From positions 1 to 42,490 of the forward strand of contig JAPOTR010000017.1 in NCBI GenBank assembly GCA_026709085.1: 42,490 nt of DNA, given 5' to 3'. This DNA comes from Cyanobacteria bacterium MAG CAR3_bin_5 (GTDB lineage: Bacteria > Cyanobacteriota > Cyanobacteriia > PCC-6307 > Cyanobiaceae). Of the stretch, positions 1-8,765 are shown one piece after another. How positions within the stretch are numbered: position 1 is the first letter of the stretch; every line of letters starts with the position of its first letter. The notes below the pieces were generated by a model that did not search any database, had not been told where the DNA came from, and was given only the letters and a program-made list of their open reading frames with translations. Both the position numbers and the translations under genes were made by a program.

Positions 1-53
1 ACGTACGGTTCTAACAAGGAGGGGAGATAGTGTAAGCTATCCCCCGACCTTAC
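1..53 (+). mobile_element. 3' end of a group II intron (domains V-VI)
   Basis: The window opens with ACGTACGGTTC, the 3' strand of the highly conserved catalytic domain V of bacterial group II introns. A domain VI-like hairpin follows: AAGG (16-19) pairs with CCTT (48-51), GGGG with CCCC, and GATAG with CTATC (37-41). A GA bulge at 46-47 sits in the 3' strand. A47 would be the branch-point adenosine, and the intron would end in AC at 52-53, seven nucleotides counting the branch A, as these introns usually do. The intron body and any reverse transcriptase/maturase would lie upstream, outside the window. The exact 3' splice site is inferred. Confidence 0.7.
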
Positions 54-233
54 CAGATACACAAGCGGAAAACCAGGGGCCACTGGGGCAACCGTAGCAG
101 ACTCACCTGATCCAGCGCCAATCTCCTGATTTTCTTGGCAATTCCCCTGCGCCACCGTCACACCGGCTCCAGATCCTCCAACGGGCTGCATCGGATTTCC
201 GCAGCGTAGCTCACCGGATTGGAGCATCTCAGT

Positions 234-1604
234 CTACCGAAGCAGCCGCCTCATCCAGCCCAGACGGTTGCCGTAGGGGGGATAGCGCCAGGGAGCGTCA
301 AACGCCTGTGGTCGTTCCAGCACGCTGCGCTGGTGGCTGAAGCGGAGAAAACCGGCCCGACCGTGATAGGCGCCCATGCCGCTCTCCCCCACCCCGCCAA
401 ACGGCAACCGGGGAATCCCGGCCTGGAGAACCACGTCGTTAAAACAGACGGTTCCCGAACGGGTGCCGGCCAGCAAACGGTCCCGCCAGGTCTGCCGCCC
501 ACTGAACAGATAGACGGCCAGGGGTTGGGGGCGGCTGTTGATGGCGTCCACGGCCTCCTCCAGGCCGGCGAGGGGCAGGACGGGCAGGATGGGGCCAAAG
601 ATCTCCTCCTCCATCAGGGGGTCGTCCCAACCCTCTACAGCCACTACGGTGGGGGCGATGTAGCGTTCGGCCGGATCCACGTGCCCACCCCGGAGCACGG
701 AGCGCCCCTGCAGCAGCGCCGCCAACCGTTGGAACTGGCTGTCGTTGACGATGCGGCCAAAGTCCGGGCTGCGTTGGGGATCTGTCCCGTAGAAGTCCAG
801 GACGGCCTGCTGCAACGCCGCCAGGAAGGCGTCCCGCACCCCGGGGGCCACCAGCACGTGGTCTGGGGCAATGCAGGTTTGACCGGCGTTGAGGAACCGG
901 CCCCAGGCAATGCGGCGGGCGGCGAGGGGAACGTTGGCGTCCTCCGCCACCAGACAGGGATTCTTGCCCCCCAATTCCAGGGTCACGGGTGTGAGGGTTC
1001 CGGCCGCCTGTTCCATCACCAGCCGACCGATGCGGTTGCCGCCGGTAAAGAACACATGGTCAAATTGCTGCCTCAGCAAAGCCTGGGCCGTCTCCGGTCC
1101 CCCCAGAGCCACGGACACCACGTCATCATCCATATGCTGCTGCAGCCGTGCGGCCAGAACTTCCCCGGTGTGGGGCGCATGCTCCGACGGTTTGAGCACG
1201 GCGGTGTTGCCCGCCCCCAGAGCTGCCACCAGGGGAGACAGCAGCAACAGCAGGGGATAGTTCCACGGACCGATAATCAGGACACAACCCAGGGGGTCTG
1301 CCACCACCCGGGCCCGGGCCGGCTGCATGATCAAGGGCGTCGCCACCCGTTCCGGCCGCAACCAGTGGCGCAGTTGCTGCTGAAACAGCTTCAACTCCTG
1401 GCGAACGCCGGCGATTTCGTAATAAGCCTCGACAGGGGGCTTGCGCAGGTCCCGGGCCAACGCCTCCAGGAGTTCATCTTCCGGTTGTAAAGCCTGTTCC
1501 AACCGGGCCAACTGCTCCAACCGCCAGGCCAGGGGGCGGGTGTGGCCGTGGGTCACAAGCCGGCGTTGCCGAGCAATCTGCGGGGCGAAATCACGAGAGT
1601 CCAT
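234..1604 (-). CDS. Aldehyde dehydrogenase family protein
   Basis: A 456-residue NAD(P)-dependent aldehyde dehydrogenase that oxidises an aldehyde to the carboxylate. Family landmarks are all visible: the substrate/cofactor-channel motif GPWNYP near residue 115, the catalytic glutamate in TLELGGKNP near 210, and the nucleophilic cysteine in GQTCIAPDH near 245. The 456 residues and C-terminal membrane-anchor-like end fit the class-3/fatty aldehyde dehydrogenase type found in cyanobacteria, where fatty aldehydes from alkane metabolism are a plausible substrate; that substrate is inference. It lies two bases downstream of the universal stress protein gene on the same strand, so the two are probably co-transcribed. 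The ATG at 1604 was chosen because the N-terminus begins directly with the family's leading helices. Confidence 0.9.
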   Translation of the reverse strand: MDSRDFAPQIARQRRLVTHGHTRPLAWRLEQLARLEQALQPEDELLEALARDLRKPPVEAYYEIAGVRQELKLFQQQLRHWLRPERVATPLIMQPARARVVADPLGCVLIIGPWNYPLLLLLSPLVAALGAGNTAVLKPSEHAPHTGEVLAARLQQHMDDDVVSVALGGPETAQALLRQQFDHVFFTGGNRIGRLVMEQAAGTLTPVTLELGGKNPCLVAEDANVPLAARRIAWGRFLNAGQTCIAPDHVLVAPGVRDAFLAALQQAVLDFYGTDPQRSPDFGRIVNDSQFQRLAALLQGRSVLRGGHVDPAERYIAPTVVAVEGWDDPLMEEEIFGPILPVLPLAGLEEAVDAINSRPQPLAVYLFSGRQTWRDRLLAGTRSGTVCFNDVVLQAGIPRLPFGGVGESGMGAYHGRAGFLRFSHQRSVLERPQAFDAPWRYPPYGNRLGWMRRLLR

Positions 1605-1606
1605 CC

Positions 1607-2422
1607 CTACCGCACCAGGAGAACAGGACAGGTTGCCTTGACCCGGACGTAATCGCTGATGGACGAGCCCAGCAGTTTGTCCAGATCCACCAGGTTGCGA
1701 GCCACGGTGGGGCGTCGATCCGGCGAGGACAGCACCAGCAGGTCGCTGTTGCTGTCCTCAACGGCGGCACAGATCTCCTGGGCCGCATTGCCGTTGCGCT
1801 CCTCGGTCTCCACGTCCACCCCCAGCCGTCGCGCAGCCAACCTGGCCTTGTCAAGGATGCGTTTCGCCACCTGGCTGCCGCCCCGCTGGCTGCTCACATG
1901 GATCACCCGCACCGTCATGCCGTCCACCCCCCGGGCCATATCACAGGCCAGGTTCAAGGCGCTGTTGCTGATGGTTGTGCCGTCCACCGCCACCAGGAGG
2001 CGGTTGGGATGGCGCACGTAGAGATCGTCCCGCACCAGCAGCATGGGGCGATTGGACAACTGAAATACGTACTGGCTGGCGCTGTTCAACAGGATGGACT
2101 TTAACCGTCCCACCCCCCGGGAACCCATCACCATCAGATCCGCGTTGACTTCATCCGCCACCGCCAACACCGTCTGCTTGACGTCCCCTTGACGAAGGAT
2201 GGTGGTGACCGTGGCGGGATCCAGCTTCATGGCGTCAACGGCCTGGGCCAGAAGCCGGGCGCCCGCCTCCATACCGTCCGCCAGGGATTTCTTGCCCTGC
2301 ACGTCCAGCACGTGGAGCAGGGTAAAGCGCGCCCCCGCGAAGCTGGGCAGCCTCTGCATCATGCCCACCATGGTCTCCACGTGACCTTTACCGGAGTCCG
2401 CCACAAGAATGTTCCGAAACAT
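1607..2422 (-). CDS. Universal stress protein, tandem UspA domains
   Basis: A 271-residue protein of two UspA domains. The first opens with MFRNILVADSG and carries the nucleotide-binding signature G-2X-G-9X-G/S in GSRGVGRLKSILLNSAS, followed by PMLLVR. The second starts at NRLLVAVDGT near residue 140 and ends CPVLLVR. The second domain lacks a clean glycine signature (SSPDRRPTVARNLVDL), so only the first probably binds ATP. Such proteins act in the cytosol as stress- and starvation-responsive regulators; the precise partner is unknown. It heads a likely operon with the aldehyde dehydrogenase and diverges from dprA, sharing a 155-bp upstream region. Confidence 0.88.
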   Translation of the reverse strand: MFRNILVADSGKGHVETMVGMMQRLPSFAGARFTLLHVLDVQGKKSLADGMEAGARLLAQAVDAMKLDPATVTTILRQGDVKQTVLAVADEVNADLMVMGSRGVGRLKSILLNSASQYVFQLSNRPMLLVRDDLYVRHPNRLLVAVDGTTISNSALNLACDMARGVDGMTVRVIHVSSQRGGSQVAKRILDKARLAARRLGVDVETEERNGNAAQEICAAVEDSNSDLLVLSSPDRRPTVARNLVDLDKLLGSSISDYVRVKATCPVLLVR

Positions 2423-2577
2423 TGGACGAGAGGTTCAACAATCAGACCACCCTATCCACTATCCGATATCCAGCAGCCGGTGGTTGTCCGAATCCCGGTT
2501 GCATCCCGGTTGCAACGACATTCCCCGCTTCAGCGCCGTGAACCGGGGGATCGCTGAGCCTAGCCCTGGGGGACTCC

Positions 2578-3672
2578 ATGAATCTCCGCTCTCGCCGTCT
2601 GGCCTGGTACCGCTGGGCCAGCATTGACGGCTTCGGCGTGGCCACCCTGCGGCGCCTGGAAGCCGTCTTTGGCAGCCTGGAAGCGGCCTGGCGGACGCCC
2701 CTGGCGGTGTTGCAACAACGGGGTCGCCTCAACAAAACCCAGGTACAGGCCCTGACGGCAGCGCTGGCGACGCCCCCACCCCTGCCGCCCCGCCGCTGGC
2801 TGGCGCCCACGGATCCCGCCTTTCCTGCTCCCCTGCAGCAACTGGATCGTCCCCCTCTGCAATTGTTCTGGCAGGGGAAGGGGAGCACCTGGGCCTATTT
2901 GAATCGTCGGCAGGCGGTGGCCGTAGTCGGTAGTCGCACCGCCAGTGACCACGCTCTGGCCTGGGCGGAGCGGCTGGGACGTCACTTGGCGGAGGTGGGC
3001 TGGCCGGTGGTCTCCGGCCTGGCGGCCGGGGTGGATGCCGCCGTCCACCGGGGCTGCCTGGCGGGTCATGGCCGGCCGGTGGGGGTGCTGGGCACCCATT
3101 TGCAGCGGGCCTACCCCCAGGACAACCGGAGCTTGCAGCAACAGGTGGGCACGGCTGGTCTGTTGTTCAGTGAGCAACCTCCCGGTGAACCGGTGCGGCG
3201 CGGCCATTTCGCCGCCCGCAACCGGCTGTTGGTGAGTCTTGTGCAGGCTCTGGTGGTGGTGGAGTGTCCCCGTCGCAGCGGCGCCCTGATCGCCGCCCGC
3301 CTGGCGCGGGAGACGGGGGCGCCCCTCTGGGTGGTGCCGGCGGATGCCGGGCGCAGCAGCGCTGAAGGCAGCAACCAGCTTCTCCAACAGGGGGCCGCCG
3401 TACTGCTCCGTGGCGATGATCTTTCCTCCGTACTGGGCACCGGCCCCCTGTTGGCCCGCCAGAAGGATCCCGTCACCGACCGGCAGGCTGTCCCCACCTC
3501 CGGCATGGCCCGGCTTCTGCTGGAGCAACTGGGGCAACCCCGCACCCTGGAGGAGCTTCAGGAGCAGGTGGGGGCGGAAGATCAGGGTCTGCTGCTGACC
3601 CAGTTGTTTCAACTGCAACTGGACGGGGCCGTACGGTCTCTGCCGGGCTTGCGCTGGGTGCGGATCCGCTGA
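2578..3672 (+). CDS. dprA: DNA processing protein DprA
   Basis: A 364-residue DprA/Smf protein, which binds single-stranded DNA taken up during transformation and loads RecA. An N-terminal helical SAM-like region (about 1-70, including IDGFGVATLRRLE) precedes the Rossmann-like domain, with AVVGSRTASDHA (115-126), SGLAAGVDAAVH (146-157) and FAARNR (211-216). A C-terminal winged-helix-like tail contains LLEQLGQPRTLEELQEQVG. The ATG at 2578 is consistent with the family N-terminus. The gene sits next to ndk and suggests that natural competence machinery is retained, which matters for the homology-flanked island immediately downstream. Confidence 0.95.
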   Translation: MNLRSRRLAWYRWASIDGFGVATLRRLEAVFGSLEAAWRTPLAVLQQRGRLNKTQVQALTAALATPPPLPPRRWLAPTDPAFPAPLQQLDRPPLQLFWQGKGSTWAYLNRRQAVAVVGSRTASDHALAWAERLGRHLAEVGWPVVSGLAAGVDAAVHRGCLAGHGRPVGVLGTHLQRAYPQDNRSLQQQVGTAGLLFSEQPPGEPVRRGHFAARNRLLVSLVQALVVVECPRRSGALIAARLARETGAPLWVVPADAGRSSAEGSNQLLQQGAAVLLRGDDLSSVLGTGPLLARQKDPVTDRQAVPTSGMARLLLEQLGQPRTLEELQEQVGAEDQGLLLTQLFQLQLDGAVRSLPGLRWVRIR

Positions 3673-3750
3673 CGGCCAGGCCATGGACATTATCCCAATC
3701 CCATGGCTGCGGGACCTCAGCCGTTCCCCATGGTTCCCTGGACGGGTAGC

Positions 3751-4315
3751 CCTTGCCCAAAGGGTCTGCCACCATGGAGCATGGCTGCCGTTTGTGGGAA
3801 TTGGCCATGGCTGGCGAGCGCACGTTCATTGCCATCAAGCCTGATGGGGTGCAACGGGGATTGGTGTCGGACATCCTGGGCCGCTTTGAGCGCAAGGGTT
3901 TCAAGCTGGTGGGTCTCAAGCTGTTGACCCCCGGCCGGGCGCTGGCTGAGCAACACTACGGAGTTCACCGGGAGCGGCCCTTCTTCGCGGGGCTGGTGGC
4001 GTTCATTACCTCCGGCCCGGTGGTGGCCATGGTGTGGGAGGGGGAAGGGGTCATTGCCAGCGCCCGGGTCCTCATAGGCGCCACCAAGCCATTGGAGGCG
4101 GCCCCCGGCGCCATCCGTGGCGACCTGGCGGTGGATATTGGCCGTAACGTGGTCCACGGCTCCGACGGCCCGGATACCGCCCGGCTTGAAATCGGCCTCT
4201 GGTTCCAACCGGAGGAACTCAGCAGTTGGGAACCGGCGGATCAAGCCTGGCGCATTGAGGCTTGAGCGGGTGGTGAAGAAAAGCGGTTCCAGCGGAAGGC
4301 ATGGAGGAAGGGGGC
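3751..4315. repeat. Left copy of a 565-bp perfect direct repeat (ndk + thiO 3' end)
   Basis: This segment is repeated base for base 5,015 bp downstream at 8766-9330, as far as I can read by eye. It holds 56 bp upstream of ndk, the complete ndk gene, the intergenic bases, and sequence antisense to the last 25 codons of thiO. The match stops abruptly at both ends: base 3750 is C against T at 8765, and base 4316 is A against G at 9331. The left copy keeps the native dprA side and the right copy keeps the native thiO side, so the ancestral order was dprA-ndk-thiO. Confidence 0.93.
3807..4265 (+). CDS. ndk: Nucleoside diphosphate kinase (left copy)
   Basis: A 152-residue NDK that transfers the gamma phosphate from ATP to other nucleoside diphosphates through a phosphohistidine. 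The ATG at 3807 gives [15 protein letters not shown], the normal family start. The catalytic histidine is H117 in [12 protein letters not shown]. The length is standard (about 150). The reading frame stays open upstream to a TTG at 3753, but that extension ([10 protein letters not shown]...) is not conserved in the family, so I rejected it. The coding sequence is identical to a second copy at 8822-9280. In this copy the downstream thiO gene is replaced by island DNA after 4315. Confidence 0.95.
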   Translation: MAGERTFIAIKPDGVQRGLVSDILGRFERKGFKLVGLKLLTPGRALAEQHYGVHRERPFFAGLVAFITSGPVVAMVWEGEGVIASARVLIGATKPLEAAPGAIRGDLAVDIGRNVVHGSDGPDTARLEIGLWFQPEELSSWEPADQAWRIEA

Positions 4316-4435
4316 AGCTAGCCAGTTTATCAACTGGCGCCCCATGCCATTACCACGGCATCCACTCGGGACAGTAGGCTACCATGGCAACATCATGGGA
4401 GAAGCTCCTCCCACCGTCCCATCACCACCAGGCCA

Positions 4436-4591
4436 ATGACAGTGCGCACACAAATCACAGAAGCGCTGTGTTTGCGTGATGTGACAATATCCGGCACACC
4501 ACTCAGGGACACAATGCTGAAGATCAGCCACAGTGCGCAACGGCGTGGCCTGACCCCAGAAATTTTACAATCTATCCTGACCGACGAGTGA
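4436..4591 (+). CDS. Putative antitoxin of the PIN toxin
   Basis: A 51-residue protein beginning MTVRTQITEALCLRD and ending GLTPEILQSILTDE. The C-terminal helix pattern (a short basic stretch, then GLTPEILQSIL) resembles the toxin-binding tails of small type II antitoxins paired with PIN ribonucleases. Its TGA overlaps the GTG start of the toxin by three bases, in the form GTGA, the usual coupling in toxin-antitoxin operons. The reading frame is open further upstream, so the true start could be earlier; the ATG at 4436 is the best canonical choice but lacks an obvious Shine-Dalgarno sequence. The function rests on position and tail similarity. Confidence 0.6.
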   Translation: MTVRTQITEALCLRDVTISGTPLRDTMLKISHSAQRRGLTPEILQSILTDE

Positions 4592-5022
4592 GCGGCTTCG
4601 TCTTTGACGTCAACGTCATGATCAGCGCCTTACTCTTCAACGACTCCGTACCAGGTCGGGCGTTCACCCGGGCCTTGGACCAGGGAAGGATTCTGGTTTC
4701 CGAGGCGTTGGTGGGGGAGTTGAGCCGTGTACTTGGCCGGGACAGATTTGACCGCTATGTTACCAGAGAAGAGCGGGACGCATTTCTTGGATCCCTGATA
4801 CGGGAATCGGACCTGATCGCCACCACCGAGACGGTGCGAGTGTGCCGTGATCCCAAAGACGACAAAGTGCTGGAGGTGGCCATAAACGGCAAGGCGATAT
4901 TCATTATCACAGGAGATGCTGATCTCCTCGTGCTCAATCCATTTCGCGGCATAGAAATTGTAACGCCAGCCCGGTTCCTGCAAGTGACCATCGCCAAAGG
5001 TAAGGGAGGCGACCATGAATAG
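4588..5022 (+). CDS. PIN-domain toxin (putative ribonuclease)
   Basis: A 144-residue PIN-domain protein of the COG1569-like 'putative toxin component, PIN family'. The acidic residues expected at the metal site are visible: D8 in FVFDVNVMISALL, E44 in LVGELSRVLGRDRF, D90/D91 in CRDPKDDKVLEVA, and D110 in IITGDADLLVL. Family members cleave RNA (often tRNA or mRNA) when freed from the antitoxin. The start is GTG at 4588, overlapping the antitoxin stop. It lies inside the ndk-flanked island together with a restriction-modification gene, so it probably helps stabilise the island. Confidence 0.85.
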   Translation: MSGFVFDVNVMISALLFNDSVPGRAFTRALDQGRILVSEALVGELSRVLGRDRFDRYVTREERDAFLGSLIRESDLIATTETVRVCRDPKDDKVLEVAINGKAIFIITGDADLLVLNPFRGIEIVTPARFLQVTIAKGKGGDHE

Positions 5023-5157
5023 GGGGACCACGGTGAGCTACTGGAGAAGCACCATGCCTACAGGAAAGTTGGGAATCACTGCACTGACAACGGACACCCC
5101 TTTTCATTCCTACTGACTTCGGCATATGACCAGCGGGTAGATCCTGGACAGTCAGGA

Positions 5158-8100
5158 TCAATCCGTTGGCCAGCTATAGGATTTGTCTCGACATGCTTCG
5201 TAATTAACATTAAGCAAATTCCCGAGAAGAACCAGAGTAGTTAGCCGTCGCACCATGGCGGTCACTTCCCGGACTTCGTTTCTGGTGAGTGATCGGCCCA
5301 GGATGCTTTCCTCCCGATAGGAGAGCCATTTTTTGATGACCTGATAGCCACCGATTACATAACTCCACACATTCTCAGGCACGCCACGCCAGCAGGTGGT
5401 GTCGTTGAGATAGACGTCCAGCGCCTGACCAAGTAGGACAAAGCCTCGCGATTCATCAATCTTCTTATTGGTAAATCCTTTGCGCAGAGCTTCTTTCTCA
5501 TCCTCGCTCCAATCTCGCACCTCAATTCTGCCACGGCCGGGCATGGTCCGAGCCCTGGCGCCACGGCGACCCCAGCCAGCGGTCACCCTAAGGTCGGTGT
5601 TGGATATGCGGCCCAGCACACGCAAGTGCTCGGCAATGGAGCCGCTGGTGACACCGGGAACATCAACCTCAGTATCCAGTAGCGCTGCCACTTGTGCCCC
5701 CAATATAACAGAGGTTGTCAGCAACGGACGCTCGTTGGGCAAGGGAATGCGCGGCCACTCTATCATGGCAATGCCGTCTGTGTTATCGTTCAGATACTGG
5801 GGTGAATAGGTGATGGCAAGGGCGTGGCGCCAGGGTGCGGCAGCAGCTTCTGTGTCTCTGTCGGGATCTGGCAGGCCAAGATGCTTAAGCCAGGAACGCG
5901 CTCGCTCTGAAAGGTTTGCTACTGTGACTCCAGACAGCATCCCATGGACCGGCCTATGGTTCTGGAACGGTAGACAGAATGCATCTGTCTTTAGGCAGTG
6001 GTCATCAGTCAAACACCGCGTAAAGAGAGTTGGCGGCCCTTCTGGGGATGCGACCGCTACTTTCCTCGTCATTAGAAACTGGTTGCCGCCGGAAAACTGG
6101 GTCCAGAGTTGTGGGCGTGGCTCATTCCAGATAGGGCGGATGTCAGTGAAATAAGCATGGCGCACGTCGAACGGACGGACGATGTAGCGGACGATTTGTG
6201 TGTCATCAAATACGGCTGCTTTAAGTGCCTTAGTTCGCGTCTTCTTGGCTTTGTAGCGAGCGGCATCCTTTGCCAATGGGTGGCTTTTTAGTTGTAAAGT
6301 TGACCAGTCCATTTTCTTATCAAAATATGTCTGCATCCGAGTGGCAAGCTCAGAACGATCAATATCAATCAATGCACCACTGCGCTTTTCCATCAAGCCA
6401 TTGATTGGCTCCAGCACGCCAAGGTCTGGCAATTTTGGCCAGGCCAAGTATGTATTGTTCACGTCATGTGGTCGGAATGATAGTCTATTCCATGGCTGTG
6501 GATCTGCAATTGTGTACTGATTGTCGAACTGTGTGACGGCGAGGCTGTCGAGTAGTTGACAGCGTTTGGTTGTGCCCCAGAAATCACGACAAGCAACGGT
6601 TGCTTTTGATGCACCCTGGGCATCCTTCAGGAACAAGCCAATCGCTGTTCCTTGCTGAATACCCTCTTTATTGTAGGTTGTTGAAAAGACTGAAGGATCA
6701 GGTTCTCCACTTGGCGTTCTCTTCCCAGTCTCGCGAGAATCACCATTAAGAGAGTCAATCCAGATATGATTGAATTGTCTTAGTAAATTCTTACGTAAAA
6801 CAACAAAAGACGGATCACTAAGATATGAATAGCTTGAAATGTAACATATTATTCCCTGACCAGTGGCAGCAATCCGACGTTCGGCAATGCGGAAGAAACG
6901 GATATAAAGATCATCAAGATTGAATTTCTTGATCTTCCATTGATCTTGCAGGCCTTCCTTGTAGGGTTCCACCAATCCAGCTTCCTCTTCAGGACTTGTG
7001 CCAGCAAAAGCATTGTAGGGTGGATTGCCGAGCACCACGAGAATTGGTACGTTACGCTTTACATCCTCCGCCTGGTCCCGTTCCTGCTCCATTTCCGGGA
7101 AGAGTGGCAGTTCTGCTTTTGGTCCTGATGGTGGTTCCCACCCAGTCAGGGCATTCGTAAGATAAATGGCGGGGCGCTCTCTTTTTTCCGTGTTCATGGG
7201 CGCCCCAAGATCAGCCAGGAGATTGCCCACCTGCCAATGGGTGATGACGAAGGGTGCCGGCATGATCTCAAATCCGAAGACCCGTTTCCGTGCTGCTTCC
7301 TGCACGTCTTGCCCAATGAGTGCATCCTCGCCCTTGGCCCGCAGCGTCTTCTCGATCTTGCGAAGGACCTCAATCACGTAGGCGCCGGTTCCACAGCAAG
7401 GATCAAGAACATAGACATTTTCGTCTGCAAGCCCATCTGCAATGTTCAGTTCGCTGCGCAGGATCCTATCAACCCGTTCCACCATGTAGCGGACGATCTC
7501 CCGCGGCGTGTACCAGACGCCCATTGTCTTACGGAGTTCCGGGTCAAACACTTCGAGGAAGGGTTCATAGAAATGCTGGACCGCCTCACCGCTGTCGAAA
7601 GTTTTGAAAAAGGCCGTCCGGTCAATGCGGTTCAGTGCTTCACCAGTGCGATCCAGAATGTCCATAAGGTCGAGAGGCTCCAGACGGCTGGGCTTGGCAA
7701 CCTCCTCGAAGAGTGACCGGATCATCGGGACGGTCATGGTGTAACCAGCAGATTTCCAGTCAAACTTGCTGTTGCTGGTGTCTTGTTTGGCCCAGATCAC
7801 CCATGCCGAGAAGATTCCATAAAATAAAGTCTGGACCAGGGTAGAGTGGAAGAAATGCTCGCCCTTTTCGTCCTGAAACTTCATACCGAGTGCCGTTTCA
7901 AGCACCGTGCGGAGTGGAGCAAGTGTGGCTCCTTCCTTCTCCTCCAACGTTGTCAACGCATCACGGGCATATGAGGCGAGAAGCCAGGCGATGTCCTCTG
8001 AACGGGCGAGTGGCGCCGCGTGCATCATGACGCGCTGCAGGAACTCCCTGAAATAGGCTCCCTGTTGACGCGCCGTCGTCGCTGGATGGGCCGCCATTGA

Positions 8101-8571
8101 CCAGAAAGTCGGCTCGTCATCCGCAAGCCTGAAACACTCCCGCTCTACTGGCCTGCCATTGTCATCCTCGCCAATCAGGCGAAACTCTCGATAGTTGGTG
8201 ACGAGAACCAGACCATACTGGTTGAGATACTTCGTTGCTTGACTGCCCTGTGCCGTCTGCCAACTGTTGTCCCCGAGTGGCTTCACTTCGATGACACCCC
8301 GTTCAGGAATTGCTCCCTGACCAGATTGTGGAGTATTTTTGCTGCATTGATTTTTGCTATAGAGTCCAAAGTCAGGGTGTCCGGCACCCTGATTGCGTAG
8401 CTGACCGTTACAAATAACCTGCGGTTTAAGGGGCTTGCCGAGTTCGTTCAGCAGGTTTTCCAAGGCTGAATAGTAGGATGTCTCGCTAGTGGCGCCGCCG
8501 GTACTGCGAATTTCGGCCATGCGCTCGAAGTAGGTTTGAACGGGATCCTTTTGCTTTCCAGGAGTGGACAT
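5158..8571 (-). CDS. Single-chain type ISP/IIG-like restriction-modification enzyme
   Basis: A 1137-residue fusion of nuclease-like and DNA methyltransferase domains. Counting from the ATG at 8571, the N-terminus has a PD-(D/E)XK-type site: HPD at 65-67, then IEVK with E95 and K97, then QATKY at 111-115. The adenine-methyltransferase core shows VWYTPREIV near 352, SAM motif LDPCCGTGAYV at 389-399, and catalytic GNPPYNAF near 515. The C-terminal 500 residues resemble the target-recognition region of type ISP enzymes. No superfamily 2 helicase motifs are present, unlike LlaGI/LlaBIII. The start at 8571 is preferred over 8631 because GAGGT lies seven bases upstream. The reading frame appears intact, and the single chain should both modify and cut. 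Confidence 0.85.
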   Translation of the reverse strand: MSTPGKQKDPVQTYFERMAEIRSTGGATSETSYYSALENLLNELGKPLKPQVICNGQLRNQGAGHPDFGLYSKNQCSKNTPQSGQGAIPERGVIEVKPLGDNSWQTAQGSQATKYLNQYGLVLVTNYREFRLIGEDDNGRPVERECFRLADDEPTFWSMAAHPATTARQQGAYFREFLQRVMMHAAPLARSEDIAWLLASYARDALTTLEEKEGATLAPLRTVLETALGMKFQDEKGEHFFHSTLVQTLFYGIFSAWVIWAKQDTSNSKFDWKSAGYTMTVPMIRSLFEEVAKPSRLEPLDLMDILDRTGEALNRIDRTAFFKTFDSGEAVQHFYEPFLEVFDPELRKTMGVWYTPREIVRYMVERVDRILRSELNIADGLADENVYVLDPCCGTGAYVIEVLRKIEKTLRAKGEDALIGQDVQEAARKRVFGFEIMPAPFVITHWQVGNLLADLGAPMNTEKRERPAIYLTNALTGWEPPSGPKAELPLFPEMEQERDQAEDVKRNVPILVVLGNPPYNAFAGTSPEEEAGLVEPYKEGLQDQWKIKKFNLDDLYIRFFRIAERRIAATGQGIICYISSYSYLSDPSFVVLRKNLLRQFNHIWIDSLNGDSRETGKRTPSGEPDPSVFSTTYNKEGIQQGTAIGLFLKDAQGASKATVACRDFWGTTKRCQLLDSLAVTQFDNQYTIADPQPWNRLSFRPHDVNNTYLAWPKLPDLGVLEPINGLMEKRSGALIDIDRSELATRMQTYFDKKMDWSTLQLKSHPLAKDAARYKAKKTRTKALKAAVFDDTQIVRYIVRPFDVRHAYFTDIRPIWNEPRPQLWTQFSGGNQFLMTRKVAVASPEGPPTLFTRCLTDDHCLKTDAFCLPFQNHRPVHGMLSGVTVANLSERARSWLKHLGLPDPDRDTEAAAAPWRHALAITYSPQYLNDNTDGIAMIEWPRIPLPNERPLLTTSVILGAQVAALLDTEVDVPGVTSGSIAEHLRVLGRISNTDLRVTAGWGRRGARARTMPGRGRIEVRDWSEDEKEALRKGFTNKKIDESRGFVLLGQALDVYLNDTTCWRGVPENVWSYVIGGYQVIKKWLSYREESILGRSLTRNEVREVTAMVRRLTTLVLLGNLLNVNYEACRDKSYSWPTD

Positions 8572-8765
8572 TTTTACCTCAATGGGCTCACCATTATAGC
8601 CTGTTGATGGATACCCAATCAATGATTCCAACTTTAACCACTACTTCATTGAGCGACCAACAACGCCTTTACACACCCTGGCCCCATTGCTACAGGATCC
8701 TTGCTGACCTGCCCTGATTCAAAAGGGATTGAACATGGGTAAAGCCTGTGAAACCCGATCCGGTT

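Larger units (their letters stand above)
4316..8765. mobile_element. Genomic island with toxin-antitoxin and restriction-modification genes
   Basis: These 4.45 kb lie exactly between the two 565-bp direct repeats. Cargo is a PIN toxin-antitoxin pair on the plus strand and one large restriction-modification enzyme on the minus strand. Parts of the island (about 6300-6950) are clearly more AT-rich than the flanking core. No integrase, transposase or short terminal inverted repeats are visible. Six bases inside the left edge is a hairpin, GCCAGTT-TATC-AACTGGC (4321-4338). The arrangement matches insertion with a long target duplication, known for restriction-modification genes, or single-crossover integration of a circle carrying ndk. 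Confidence 0.8.

Noticed and set aside
2470..2520. The repeated CCCGGTTGCA motif between usp and dprA as an operator
   Set aside because: Only two adjacent partial copies; no symmetry or known binding-site pattern.
3753..3806. An upstream in-frame extension of ndk (also at 8729-8821)
   Set aside because: The added residues differ between the two copies beyond the repeat and are not part of the NDK family.
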